From: Planctomycetota bacterium
GTDB lineage: Bacteria > Planctomycetota > GCA-2746535
Assembly: GCA_002746535.1 (NCBI GenBank)
Contig: NVWA01000003.1
Span: 62,001-126,000 of the forward strand
Reading direction: 5' to 3'
Length of the DNA stretch: 64,000 nt
Below are positions 27,768 to 35,945 of the stretch, piece by piece. The translations under genes and the position numbers were made by a program. Below the pieces are notes generated by a model that saw only the letters and a list, made by a program, of their open reading frames with translations, was not told the origin of the DNA and did no database searches. Positions within the stretch are counted from its first letter, which is position 1. Each line of letters begins with the position of its first letter.

Positions 27768-27857
27768 AAATTGATTTTCTAGTCTTGTTAGAAAAAGAAT
27801 ATTGTATTTATATTTGTTTTTGTCATAATCAAAAAAAATAAAATATTAGAAGAGTTC

Positions 27858-29054
27858 ATGTCGATTCAAAAATATCAGATAATTATAAATGATGTATTAA
27901 GTAATATCGAGTCAGGTAAATACAAAGCTGGTGATAAATTACCTACTGAAAAAGAATTCGCAGAAACGTATTTAGTAAGTTCAACGACAGTAGTAAAAGC
28001 CTTAAATGAATTGGCTAAAGACGGACATGTTAATCGATTAAGAGGCAGTGGAACCTACATAGCCGATCAAGAAATGGCACCGATTATAAAAGGTCGCAAA
28101 ACAAAAATCGGGATTCTTTGGACAGAACATTTAACCCCTGAGTCATTATTTAGTGACTTTTTTGGAAAAATTTCTCAAGGAATTCTTAATCCTTTTAATT
28201 TAGGCTTAGAAGAGACTTTATGGAATAAAAATGATTCTGAAGCTTTCAACTGCGCAAAATGGTTATCAAAAAATAATAATATTGAAATAGAAGCCATCAG
28301 TGAACTTGAGTCGGAGCAAATGAGAAGGCCATCAATTGATATTATAAAGGAAAAAGGATTTGATGGTCTGTTAACACTTGGGATTATTAATGATCAGTGG
28401 CTAAGTGAACTCATAAATTTAAAAATTCCAACAGTTTTTATCGATATACTAAATCAGAAATTTGACTTATTGGCAGATCAGGTTTATGTCGATCCTATTC
28501 CTGGATTTAGAAAAGCGATAAGTTATTTTTTAAAAAAAGGATTGAAACGAATTCATTTTGTTGCAGGGTATAAAAGTATTCCCGCACCTAATCCAGGCAT
28601 GAGTCATAAAGAAGTTGCTGATTTTAGAAAAAACAAAATGGTTGTTGATCCCGATAGTTATTTAAGATTAGCTGCATTCAGGCAAATCCTAGATGAGCAA
28701 GGAATTCATCCCGAAAAAGATTGGGTTCACATTAATCAACCTTTAGAATTAAATGATCATGATTTGGCAATTCAATTATTGAATAGAGATGAAAATGATA
28801 TTCCTCAGGCAATTTTTTGTCATGGGATTGATCAAGCAAAAATAATCATGGAAGAGTTTTCGAAAGTTGGTCGGTATATCTACGCCACCGCCATCACCCC
28901 TAATTTAAATTATGGGGGACCAGTATATCCGATATTTGTAAATGGGTTTGAAATGGGTTCCATGGGTATTGAACTTTTGATCTCCAAAATTCAAAGACCA
29001 AATCGTATATCTTTTAGAGTTGGTGCTCCGATGGATTTCTCTTCTCTGCAGTAG
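27858..29054 (+). CDS. GntR-type transcription regulator with LacI-like ligand domain
   Basis: A 398-residue regulator. The N-terminal ~70 residues form a GntR winged helix (YQIIINDVLSNIESGKYKAGDKLPTE..., LAKDGHVNRLRGSGTYI). The rest is a periplasmic-binding-protein-like sugar domain (about 85-398), with an ISYFLKKGLKRIHFVAGY segment and GSMGIELLISKIQRP near the end. This is the AraR architecture, usually a repressor released by a sugar. It converges with the GH116 gene and probably controls nearby carbohydrate genes; the ligand is unknown. Confidence 0.88.
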   Translation: MSIQKYQIIINDVLSNIESGKYKAGDKLPTEKEFAETYLVSSTTVVKALNELAKDGHVNRLRGSGTYIADQEMAPIIKGRKTKIGILWTEHLTPESLFSDFFGKISQGILNPFNLGLEETLWNKNDSEAFNCAKWLSKNNNIEIEAISELESEQMRRPSIDIIKEKGFDGLLTLGIINDQWLSELINLKIPTVFIDILNQKFDLLADQVYVDPIPGFRKAISYFLKKGLKRIHFVAGYKSIPAPNPGMSHKEVADFRKNKMVVDPDSYLRLAAFRQILDEQGIHPEKDWVHINQPLELNDHDLAIQLLNRDENDIPQAIFCHGIDQAKIIMEEFSKVGRYIYATAITPNLNYGGPVYPIFVNGFEMGSMGIELLISKIQRPNRISFRVGAPMDFSSLQ

Positions 29055-29155
29055 ACCTTTTGACCTGCTCTCCCATTAAACAGCCTTTGGAATTTAATAT
29101 GTATGTAATAATGTTTAAGTATTTATACACAATAAATATCAGCGTATAGTTCTAT

Positions 29156-31444
29156 TTATTCATCATAAGCTTGCAGTAGAGCGTAAGAGCTCATGGCTCT
29201 TGCATACCAATGCCCACATTCAAATTCATTAAAAGGATTGCGGCTGATACCGTTGTAGCGTTTACGAACAGCTTGAACGATTTCTAGGCACTTTTCCTTT
29301 TCGCCTACGATTGCCAAGTGACTTGCTACTTGATATTCGATACCGGTCCAAACTTCTTCTGAGTAGGGGAAGGGTAGTGAAAGTCGATTGCCTCTGGGCC
29401 AAGTGCAAAGTAGCAATCCCGCTTCGTCATTCATACAGTACGTTGGTCTTTGTGGATTAGCATGATTAGAAAAATCTTTTTTAAAGTTGTATTTGAATAC
29501 TGCTAGCAAATGGCTTTTAACTTTTTTAGGATCTAATATTTCGCCTAATCCACATACTTCAGCCATCCATGCTCCGATAGCTCCATCAGATAAACATCCA
29601 TCACCGTATTGATATTTTGGACCTTCTTCTTTTAATATAGTTTGTTCTTCGGTGCTATAAACTTCAGCATTTTCTGGATTAAAATCTGCAGATAAACCTT
29701 TTGTCTGGACGTTCTGTATGAAATATTCTCCATTCCATAACTCAACTTCCATAGTTTTGCGTCCTTTTAAATATAATTCTTGGTAAAAAGAGTTATCTTC
29801 TTTGAGTTCTTTTGCTAATAAACTTCCTGCTTTTAAAGCGCCTAGGTAAAAGCTGGTGCACATGCCATCAGCCCCCCAGAATTCAATATCATAAGTGTTG
29901 TGATGAGGTTCCGATATTAATCCTTGATGTGTTGGATCCCATGTCTCTATGCAATAATTTAAACTGCTTTTTATTTTAGGCCAAAGTTTTAATAACCATG
30001 AATTGTCTCCTCCTATTTTCCAGTCGCGATATACCTTCATGATACCGCCTAATTGACCATCCGCTGCCGCATGAAAATTGTGAGATGATGAGTTTTGGAT
30101 GGGAAGTGAGGATCGGAAATTTTGATGCCCGCTTTCATTTTGAGATTCTTCAAATTCTGTTTCTCGCAGACTTCTTTCTAATTCTGGAAATAGGTGTGGC
30201 AAAGCCTGAGCGTAGTTCCATACATGAGTGCAACTGCCACTACAGCATCCGCTACTATCACAAGATCCTTCCCATGCCCAAATTCGTCCGCTAGTTTCTC
30301 TTAAAAGAGTTGGGCTTTTTAAAATACTTAAATTGGCCGTGACGGCATCTTTGACTGCTGCGGGTAATTTTTTATTCTGCATTTGAGTAGAGAAATCTTT
30401 TGATTTTTTATATAAGAGATCATGGTTTTCGTGAATATATTGATTTAGTTTTAAGATATTTTTAAATTTACTAGCGTACCATGGTTGATAGAACTCATTG
30501 CAAAAATTGGTGTTGCAGGCATCACGGGAAAGTTCACTTTCTGGGACATGCCATGTTAAAACTAATTTAACTTTTCTTGATTTACCTTTTGCAAGTTTTA
30601 TAGGAATTGATAGCGTCCCACCTGGACTTGATTTACCTTCTTCATAGTCCGGAGTGTTAATAGATTTCCCCGTGGCAATATCATCCCATAAGCGTGTTTG
30701 GTGGTCAAACCATCCACCTCTGAACCATTGGCAATTAATATTGGCTGCTTCTTTTGTACTGACAGAAAAATCCCCTTGGCGTGATGCATTGCCATTTCCT
30801 TTGGCTTGATGTAGCACAAACCCATTTTCAATTTTAATGACTCGGTGATCTTCCTTTGGTTTGTTGCATTGTCCTTCGGGGCAACAGGGGTTTTCGTTAT
30901 TCTGTATCATAAAGTTCTCAGCGGCAAAGCTAAAAACAGCTTCCAGGTCATTTGGACTTTCGTTCGTGAATTCATATTCTAAAAATGCTGTCGGTAAGCT
31001 TGAGTCGTCTGCATTGCCTGGAATAAACGGGCTCCATCCGATTAGTTTAACAGACAATGGCATATCAGGGTCTGATAAATTAATAGTAGCAAATGGAAAT
31101 TGTGATTCAAAACTATTATTTTTAAAATAGGGAAACCCCATCGTTGTATTTCTGCCACCCGACCCCGTTTGATTATTTTGAGCTCTGTTACTAAAGGGGA
31201 ACATGATTTTCCAGTCAGGGGTTTTACCTTGAAGAATTTTCGCTTGCCATTCGTTCCCATTTTTAACACTAATAGCAGCAAACATTAATGGTTGATGGAG
31301 TATTTCTGGTTTATGTCTAAGCGAGATAGAAGTAAATCCACCATATCCTTCTAAGCATATCATGCCAGCACCCATACCACCAAGCGGGAAGGCAATTTTG
31401 TTTAGGTTTTCATTCGTGTATGTGCCTTGAAACTCGTAAGTCAT
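29156..31444 (-). CDS. GH116-family beta-glycosidase (GBA2/DUF608-like)
   Basis: A 762-residue glycoside hydrolase from the ATG at 31444, which has AAAAGGA at 6-base spacing; an upstream ATG at 31468 lacks a ribosome site. The N-terminal domain starts FPLGGMGAGMICLEGYGGF, the GH116 signature. The (alpha/alpha)6 catalytic domain has SEPHHNTYDIEFWG (likely nucleophile Glu) and YGDGCLSDGAIGAWMAE (likely acid/base Asp). The family acts on beta-glucosides or beta-xylosides and glucosylceramide. No signal peptide is present, so it is probably cytoplasmic. The substrate cannot be read from sequence. Confidence 0.87.
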   Translation of the reverse strand: MTYEFQGTYTNENLNKIAFPLGGMGAGMICLEGYGGFTSISLRHKPEILHQPLMFAAISVKNGNEWQAKILQGKTPDWKIMFPFSNRAQNNQTGSGGRNTTMGFPYFKNNSFESQFPFATINLSDPDMPLSVKLIGWSPFIPGNADDSSLPTAFLEYEFTNESPNDLEAVFSFAAENFMIQNNENPCCPEGQCNKPKEDHRVIKIENGFVLHQAKGNGNASRQGDFSVSTKEAANINCQWFRGGWFDHQTRLWDDIATGKSINTPDYEEGKSSPGGTLSIPIKLAKGKSRKVKLVLTWHVPESELSRDACNTNFCNEFYQPWYASKFKNILKLNQYIHENHDLLYKKSKDFSTQMQNKKLPAAVKDAVTANLSILKSPTLLRETSGRIWAWEGSCDSSGCCSGSCTHVWNYAQALPHLFPELERSLRETEFEESQNESGHQNFRSSLPIQNSSSHNFHAAADGQLGGIMKVYRDWKIGGDNSWLLKLWPKIKSSLNYCIETWDPTHQGLISEPHHNTYDIEFWGADGMCTSFYLGALKAGSLLAKELKEDNSFYQELYLKGRKTMEVELWNGEYFIQNVQTKGLSADFNPENAEVYSTEEQTILKEEGPKYQYGDGCLSDGAIGAWMAEVCGLGEILDPKKVKSHLLAVFKYNFKKDFSNHANPQRPTYCMNDEAGLLLCTWPRGNRLSLPFPYSEEVWTGIEYQVASHLAIVGEKEKCLEIVQAVRKRYNGISRNPFNEFECGHWYARAMSSYALLQAYDE

Positions 31445-31510
31445 CCCAAATCCTTTTAATGTTAGCATTTAAGTTATTTTTATTAAAGACATATCCTATA
31501 AATACATCTG

Positions 31511-31540
31511 TTGAAAAGAATGGACATTCTATGTTATACC
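31511..31540 (+). promoter_or_regulatory. Predicted araC promoter with a palindromic operator
   Basis: TTGAAA (31511-31516) and a weak TTATAC (about 31534) flank AGAATG-GA-CATTCT (31517-31530), a perfect 6-base-pair palindrome in the spacer. It lies in the 144-base gap between the divergent GH116 and AraC genes and could regulate either. Confidence 0.4.
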
Positions 31541-31588
31541 ATATACTTTTAAGCCAAATTGGATTATTGAAATAAGAAAGTGTGATTT

Positions 31589-32401
31589 ATGACTGACAAA
31601 TGGTTAAAGCATGATGGTTTGGTGCATGTTGCTCAAGAGTTACATGTGCTAATTAACCATGCTTATTTCGGGAAGATACCTTCATTTGATGGCTTTGATA
31701 AATATCCTCTAAATAGAGTTTATATTTGTTTGGATGATTGTGGCCATATTGAATACCCTGATAAAAGACTCCGTCGGCAATTAATCAGACTAAAAGGGAA
31801 TTCAATTACATTTATACCGGCAGAAACAGACTTGAGTTATTTTTTTAAAGAAGGTCGCATGATTGCTTTACATTTTAATGTAGAAATCTTCCCAGGAATA
31901 GATGTTTTCCAGGAGCCAAATATTTGTCAACAGTTGAATCATGTAAAAAAAAGCTGTTTAAATATTTATCGTCTAATGCAATCAGATTCTACTTTAAATA
32001 GTATTTTTTCGATTCAGGGAGAATTGCTAAATTTGACTTCACGGTTTTGTCATGGTGATTACGATGATTTGAAAAAACAAGCGGTCTTAAGAAATAAATA
32101 TGAAGATCTATTGCTTTATATTTCGCAAAATTTGAAAGCAACTTTGACGGTAGCTGAGGTAGCAGCTTATTTGAATAAGACTCGAGATCAAATATCAAAA
32201 TCATTTCAACGAGACATGCATTTATCTTTGAAATCTTATTTGCTAAAGAGAGTATTCCGGAAATCGACCACTTTATTATTGAGTGGTTTGAATGTCAAAG
32301 AGACGGCTTATCATCTAGGGTTTAGTAGTGAATTTTATTTTTCTAGATTTTTTAAAAAGCAGATGGGTTTACCTCCATCAGAATTTATAAAAAAATTCTA
32401 A
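31589..32401 (+). CDS. AraC-family transcription regulator
   Basis: A 270-residue AraC/XylS-type regulator. The N-terminal ~160 residues form a ligand-sensing domain and the C-terminal ~95 carry two helix-turn-helix motifs (LTVAEVAAYLNKTRDQISKSF and LNVKETAYHLGFSSEFYFSRF) ending in MGLPPSEFIKKF. It is divergent from the GH116 gene and probably its regulator. The sensed compound is unknown. Confidence 0.88.
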   Translation: MTDKWLKHDGLVHVAQELHVLINHAYFGKIPSFDGFDKYPLNRVYICLDDCGHIEYPDKRLRRQLIRLKGNSITFIPAETDLSYFFKEGRMIALHFNVEIFPGIDVFQEPNICQQLNHVKKSCLNIYRLMQSDSTLNSIFSIQGELLNLTSRFCHGDYDDLKKQAVLRNKYEDLLLYISQNLKATLTVAEVAAYLNKTRDQISKSFQRDMHLSLKSYLLKRVFRKSTTLLLSGLNVKETAYHLGFSSEFYFSRFFKKQMGLPPSEFIKKF

Positions 32402-32432
32402 TAATTATATAAATAGGTAAAAAGAATACTGT

Positions 32433-32563
32433 GGGATGCCCCTGTGTGGGTATCCTTGAAAAGACGCCTTGGGAAATAAATCATATAAAACAGCTTACCA
32501 AAATAAAACGACATTATTAACAAAGTTCAATTCGTTGGCCGGATACCCACACAGGGGCATCCC
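32433..32563. repeat. REP-like inverted pair with 23-base perfect arms
   Basis: The arms at 32433-32455 and 32541-32563 are exact reverse complements (23 of 23) around an 85-base AT-rich spacer. Each arm itself can fold: GGATACCC pairs with GGGCATCC with one mismatch. The right arm is followed by TACGAAAA. A GTAGGG...CCC pattern of this kind is common among REP elements mobilised by RAYT (TnpA-REP) transposases. A related fragment lies at 27752. It fills most of the gap between araC and the PfkB gene. Confidence 0.65.
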
Positions 32564-32670
32564 TACGAAAAACTATTGAAATCCTTAGAAAAGGCTCTTG
32601 CCGTGCGTGATTATTCTTGCAAATTATTCGCTTAATTAAATAATTCATATTTTTAAAAACGCATAAATTA

Positions 32671-33651
32671 ATGATTGGAAACATAATGATCGGTAAAAGA
32701 GTTGTTGGCGTTGGTGCTGCATTAGTTGATTTATTACTAGAAGAGTCAGATGAATTTGTTAGTGCAACGGGCCAACCAAAAGGTGGCATGACTTTATCCG
32801 AGTTGTCGACAATTGAAGAGTTATTATCAAAAACAAGTGCAGAGCAAAAAGTTGCCCCGGGTGGGAGTGCTTGTAATTCTATGGTGGGGTTGGCTAGGCT
32901 TGGTGCTGATGCTGCTTTCATTGGTATGTGTGGCAATGATGATATGGGTGAGTTTTTTGAATCAAAAATAACGGATGCTGGTGTCGTAAGCTTATTAAAA
33001 AAATCGGAAGCTGCGACAGGTCGCGTGTTGTCGATCGTGACACCTGATGCCGAAAGAACAATGTTTACTTGCTTAGGGGCTGCGGGAGAATTTCAAGCTG
33101 AAGCATTATCGTCGGATGATTTTAAAGACGCAGGAATCGTTTATATAGAAGGCTATTTATTATTTAATGAGGCGCTAACTCGTGAAGTTGTGAAATTGGC
33201 AAAAGAAGCTGGTGCAAAGATTGCGCTTGATTTAGCCAGTTTTCAAGTGGTTGAAATTTGTGGTCCACTGATGAAAGAACTATTAAAAGATTCAGTTGAT
33301 ATCGTTCTTGCAAATGAAGATGAGGCTAAAGCCTTCACTGGGGTTGAAGAGAAAGAAGCCTTAAATGTTTTAGCAGAATTGGTAGATATCGCAGTTGTTA
33401 AACTAGGTGATAAAGGTGCGTTATTAAAAAAAGACGGTGTTGATCATGTTGTCGAAATCAATAAAGTTAAAGCATTAGATACGACTGGTGCCGGCGATTT
33501 ATGGGCTGCTGGATTCCTATATGGGCTAGTGCAAGGCCATGATCTGCATAAAGCTGGATCTATAGGAGCTTCAGTCGCCGCTGAAGTGGTTGCTGTGATG
33601 GGAGCACATATACCAACTGAAGGTTGGGACCGAATATATAAAACCTTATAA
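32671..33651 (+). CDS. PfkB-family carbohydrate or nucleoside kinase
   Basis: A 326-residue ribokinase-fold kinase. Substrate-site GGSACNSMVGLARLGADAAF (about 65-85) and the ATP/anion-hole motif DTTGAGDLWAAGFLYG (about 272-287) with the catalytic Asp are intact. The overall pattern is close to adenosine kinase/ribokinase-like enzymes of AT-rich bacteria. The ATG at 32686 with GGAAA upstream is an alternative start. Whether the substrate is a sugar or a nucleoside cannot be told here; the carbohydrate context favours a sugar. Confidence 0.87.
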   Translation: MIGNIMIGKRVVGVGAALVDLLLEESDEFVSATGQPKGGMTLSELSTIEELLSKTSAEQKVAPGGSACNSMVGLARLGADAAFIGMCGNDDMGEFFESKITDAGVVSLLKKSEAATGRVLSIVTPDAERTMFTCLGAAGEFQAEALSSDDFKDAGIVYIEGYLLFNEALTREVVKLAKEAGAKIALDLASFQVVEICGPLMKELLKDSVDIVLANEDEAKAFTGVEEKEALNVLAELVDIAVVKLGDKGALLKKDGVDHVVEINKVKALDTTGAGDLWAAGFLYGLVQGHDLHKAGSIGASVAAEVVAVMGAHIPTEGWDRIYKTL

Positions 33652-33739
33652 AAAATAGTGATGAGCTAATGTTAGAAGCCATCTTCTTCTATCTTTTTTA
33701 TAAATGCCTAGATAATAAATTCATTTTTGATGATATATA

Positions 33740-34096
33740 ATGAATAAGATTTACACCGGCCTTGGTATATTTTTTCTTTCGATTGCTATTCCTGGGGTTA
33801 TTTTACCATTATTACCGACAACTCCATTTCTTTTACTTGCCGCTTGGTGCTTTAGTAAAGGTTCACCAAAGTGGAGCAAATGGTTAAAAGAACATAAATT
33901 ATTTGGTGTTTTTATTACTAATTTTCAAGAAAAAAAAGGTATTGAATTAAAACATAAGATCATCGCATATGTAATGTTATGGCTCGCCATATTCAATACA
34001 ATTTATTTTGGCACCATTTTATGGTTGAGTTGGTCTTTACTTTTTATCGGGATCAGTGTGACTTTATTGATTGCCAGTTTTAAAACGGTTAAATAA
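33740..34096 (+). CDS. DUF454 (YbaN-like) inner-membrane protein
   Basis: A 118-residue membrane protein with the DUF454 start GLGIFFLSIAIPGVILPLLP, the TTPFLLLAAWCFSKGSPKW segment, and three hydrophobic helices (about 5-38, 73-90, 92-113). The function of YbaN is not known. It converges with the AraC gene downstream. Confidence 0.9.
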   Translation: MNKIYTGLGIFFLSIAIPGVILPLLPTTPFLLLAAWCFSKGSPKWSKWLKEHKLFGVFITNFQEKKGIELKHKIIAYVMLWLAIFNTIYFGTILWLSWSLLFIGISVTLLIASFKTVK

Positions 34097-34123
34097 ACTC
34101 TATCATCTTTTTTAACATGAAAC

Positions 34124-34960
34124 TTATCCCTGAATTCGTTTTCTATAAGCTGCTGGGCTTGTCTCGTTATTGTATTTTTTAAAAATGCTATAAAAGTTGC
34201 TTGTCGTTTGAAAACCAGATTCAAAACAAATATCAATTATTTTCTTTTTAGACGTTATCAATAATCTTTGTGCATGAGCTATTCTGAGATGAACAATATA
34301 ATCCCATGCATTTATATCAGTATGCTTTTTAAACATTTGGGTTAAATATTTTGGATGCATAGAAAGCTGACCCCCTAGTTCATCCATATTATTGATTGTT
34401 AAATATTGATTGCTAATTAATTCAATTAAATGATGAAAGTTTTTATGAACGGTTGTCGTTGGTAGTTGATAATTATATTTTGATGATTCTAACCATTGAT
34501 TTAGTCGTCTTATTTTAACTTCTAGTTCCAATTGAATATTTTTTAAATAATCATTGTTATTTAAATTATACTCTTCAACCCAATTATTCAGTAGGGTCGA
34601 TTCATAGGCTATATTTTTTTGTTCTATTGGTTGGATAATCATTTCTCCTGCTAATAATTTTTCGATTAAATTTCCTTTAATATACCAAGTCACTATCCAT
34701 TCAATTGGAAGTGTTAACCAAATGGTCTCAGAGTTTTCTTCAACCTCCACAACACTGTGTGGGACACCTCCCCAAAAAATAGCAAACTGATTGGGAAGAA
34801 TCTCATAAAATTTTCCACCATGAATATATTTAGCTCGACCATTCAAAATATAATTTATTTCTAAGTCCGAATGTGAGTGAAAAACCCTCATGAGTTTTAA
34901 CACGCCTTTCCAGACTTTAAAACCGTGTGGTTGAGATATGACATTCTTGAGGTTTTTCAT
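34124..34960 (-). CDS. AraC-family transcription regulator with cupin sensor
   Basis: A 278-residue regulator: N-terminal cupin-like domain (about 20-110: FHSHSDLEINYILNGRAKYIHGGKFYEI) and C-terminal double helix-turn-helix (MDELGGQLSMHPKYLTQMFKKH and IIDICFESGFQTTSNFYSIFKKY). It is divergent from the PhyH-like gene (109-base gap) and probably regulates it. The ligand is unknown. Confidence 0.88.
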   Translation of the reverse strand: MKNLKNVISQPHGFKVWKGVLKLMRVFHSHSDLEINYILNGRAKYIHGGKFYEILPNQFAIFWGGVPHSVVEVEENSETIWLTLPIEWIVTWYIKGNLIEKLLAGEMIIQPIEQKNIAYESTLLNNWVEEYNLNNNDYLKNIQLELEVKIRRLNQWLESSKYNYQLPTTTVHKNFHHLIELISNQYLTINNMDELGGQLSMHPKYLTQMFKKHTDINAWDYIVHLRIAHAQRLLITSKKKIIDICFESGFQTTSNFYSIFKKYNNETSPAAYRKRIQG

Positions 34961-35069
34961 AATCTTACTATTAAGGAGTAAATAGCTAAATTATAGGAAG
35001 AAAATCCTTTATAATAACTATTATTTAAGTCAAAGTGGGAATAATTAAAATCTTTTTTGGGGGTGAAAA

Positions 35070-35936
35070 ATGGTAACGCCACTACAAGAATACCTTTTTG
35101 ATTTGAATGGATTTATAAAATTAGAAAAAGCGCTTACAAAGGTTGAGGTTGCAGATTTGAATATGGGATTAGATGTGCTTCCGAAATTAGATATCGATGA
35201 GTGGTATGGCTATTTACATAGAGAAGTAACTGATGATGCAACTAGAGGTTTGATTTATCAGCAAATTTACGAAGCAGGAAAACCGTTTGAAAAATTAATC
35301 GACCATCCTTCGTGGATATCAAAAATAAAACATTTTGTTGGTGGTGAAAATACCTTCGATTACAATCATGGAGATTTATTTATAGATGAAAATTTTGTTA
35401 GCATCCGCGAAAAGGGTGAAGCTATTGGTTTGCATTCAGGGGGGCATACAGGGACCCAACGAACTCAATTTCGATATCGAGATGGAAGTTTTCATTGTGG
35501 TCAAATAAATTTATTAATTGCTTTGACCGATATAGGTGATAATGATGGAGCAACTATGGTGATCCCTGGAAGCCATAAATCAAATATCATTCACCCTCAT
35601 CTTAAGAATAATTTAATTGGTACGGGTGCATCTGTTGATGCCGTTGAAGGTGCTATCGAGGTACACATGAACGCGGGTGATGCGATACTGTTTGTAGATG
35701 CGATTAGTCATGGTTCTGCTAAGAGAACGAATGAGGGCGAAAGAAGAATTTTAGTTTTTCGTTATGGACCTTCTTGGGGTAATTTCAGATTTGGTTATCG
35801 ACCTTCACCAGAATTACTAGACCGATTAACCGAAAGACAAAAGCAAATTGTTTATCCTTTTAAAGAATATGAAAGAACACCTAATCGTTTAGATGAATCT
35901 AAATGTGTAGGCAGAAGAAGGAGCATGGCTCAATAA
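35070..35936 (+). CDS. Phytanoyl-CoA dioxygenase (PhyH) family oxygenase
   Basis: A 288-residue member of the Fe(II)/2-oxoglutarate PhyH family. The double-stranded beta-helix core has GLHSGGHTGTQRTQF, ALTDIGDNDGATMVIPGSHKSN and GDAILFVDAISHGSAKR, with likely metal His122 and His214 and a 2OG-binding Arg after it (ERRILVFRYG). The residue two after His122 is Gly (HSG), where the iron carboxylate ligand Asp or Glu is usual. A strong GGGGGTGA ribosome site precedes the ATG. Its stop is 10 bases from the convergent ABC gene's stop. The substrate is unknown. Confidence 0.83.
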   Translation: MVTPLQEYLFDLNGFIKLEKALTKVEVADLNMGLDVLPKLDIDEWYGYLHREVTDDATRGLIYQQIYEAGKPFEKLIDHPSWISKIKHFVGGENTFDYNHGDLFIDENFVSIREKGEAIGLHSGGHTGTQRTQFRYRDGSFHCGQINLLIALTDIGDNDGATMVIPGSHKSNIIHPHLKNNLIGTGASVDAVEGAIEVHMNAGDAILFVDAISHGSAKRTNEGERRILVFRYGPSWGNFRFGYRPSPELLDRLTERQKQIVYPFKEYERTPNRLDESKCVGRRRSMAQ

Positions 35937-35945
35937 AGTTATAAA

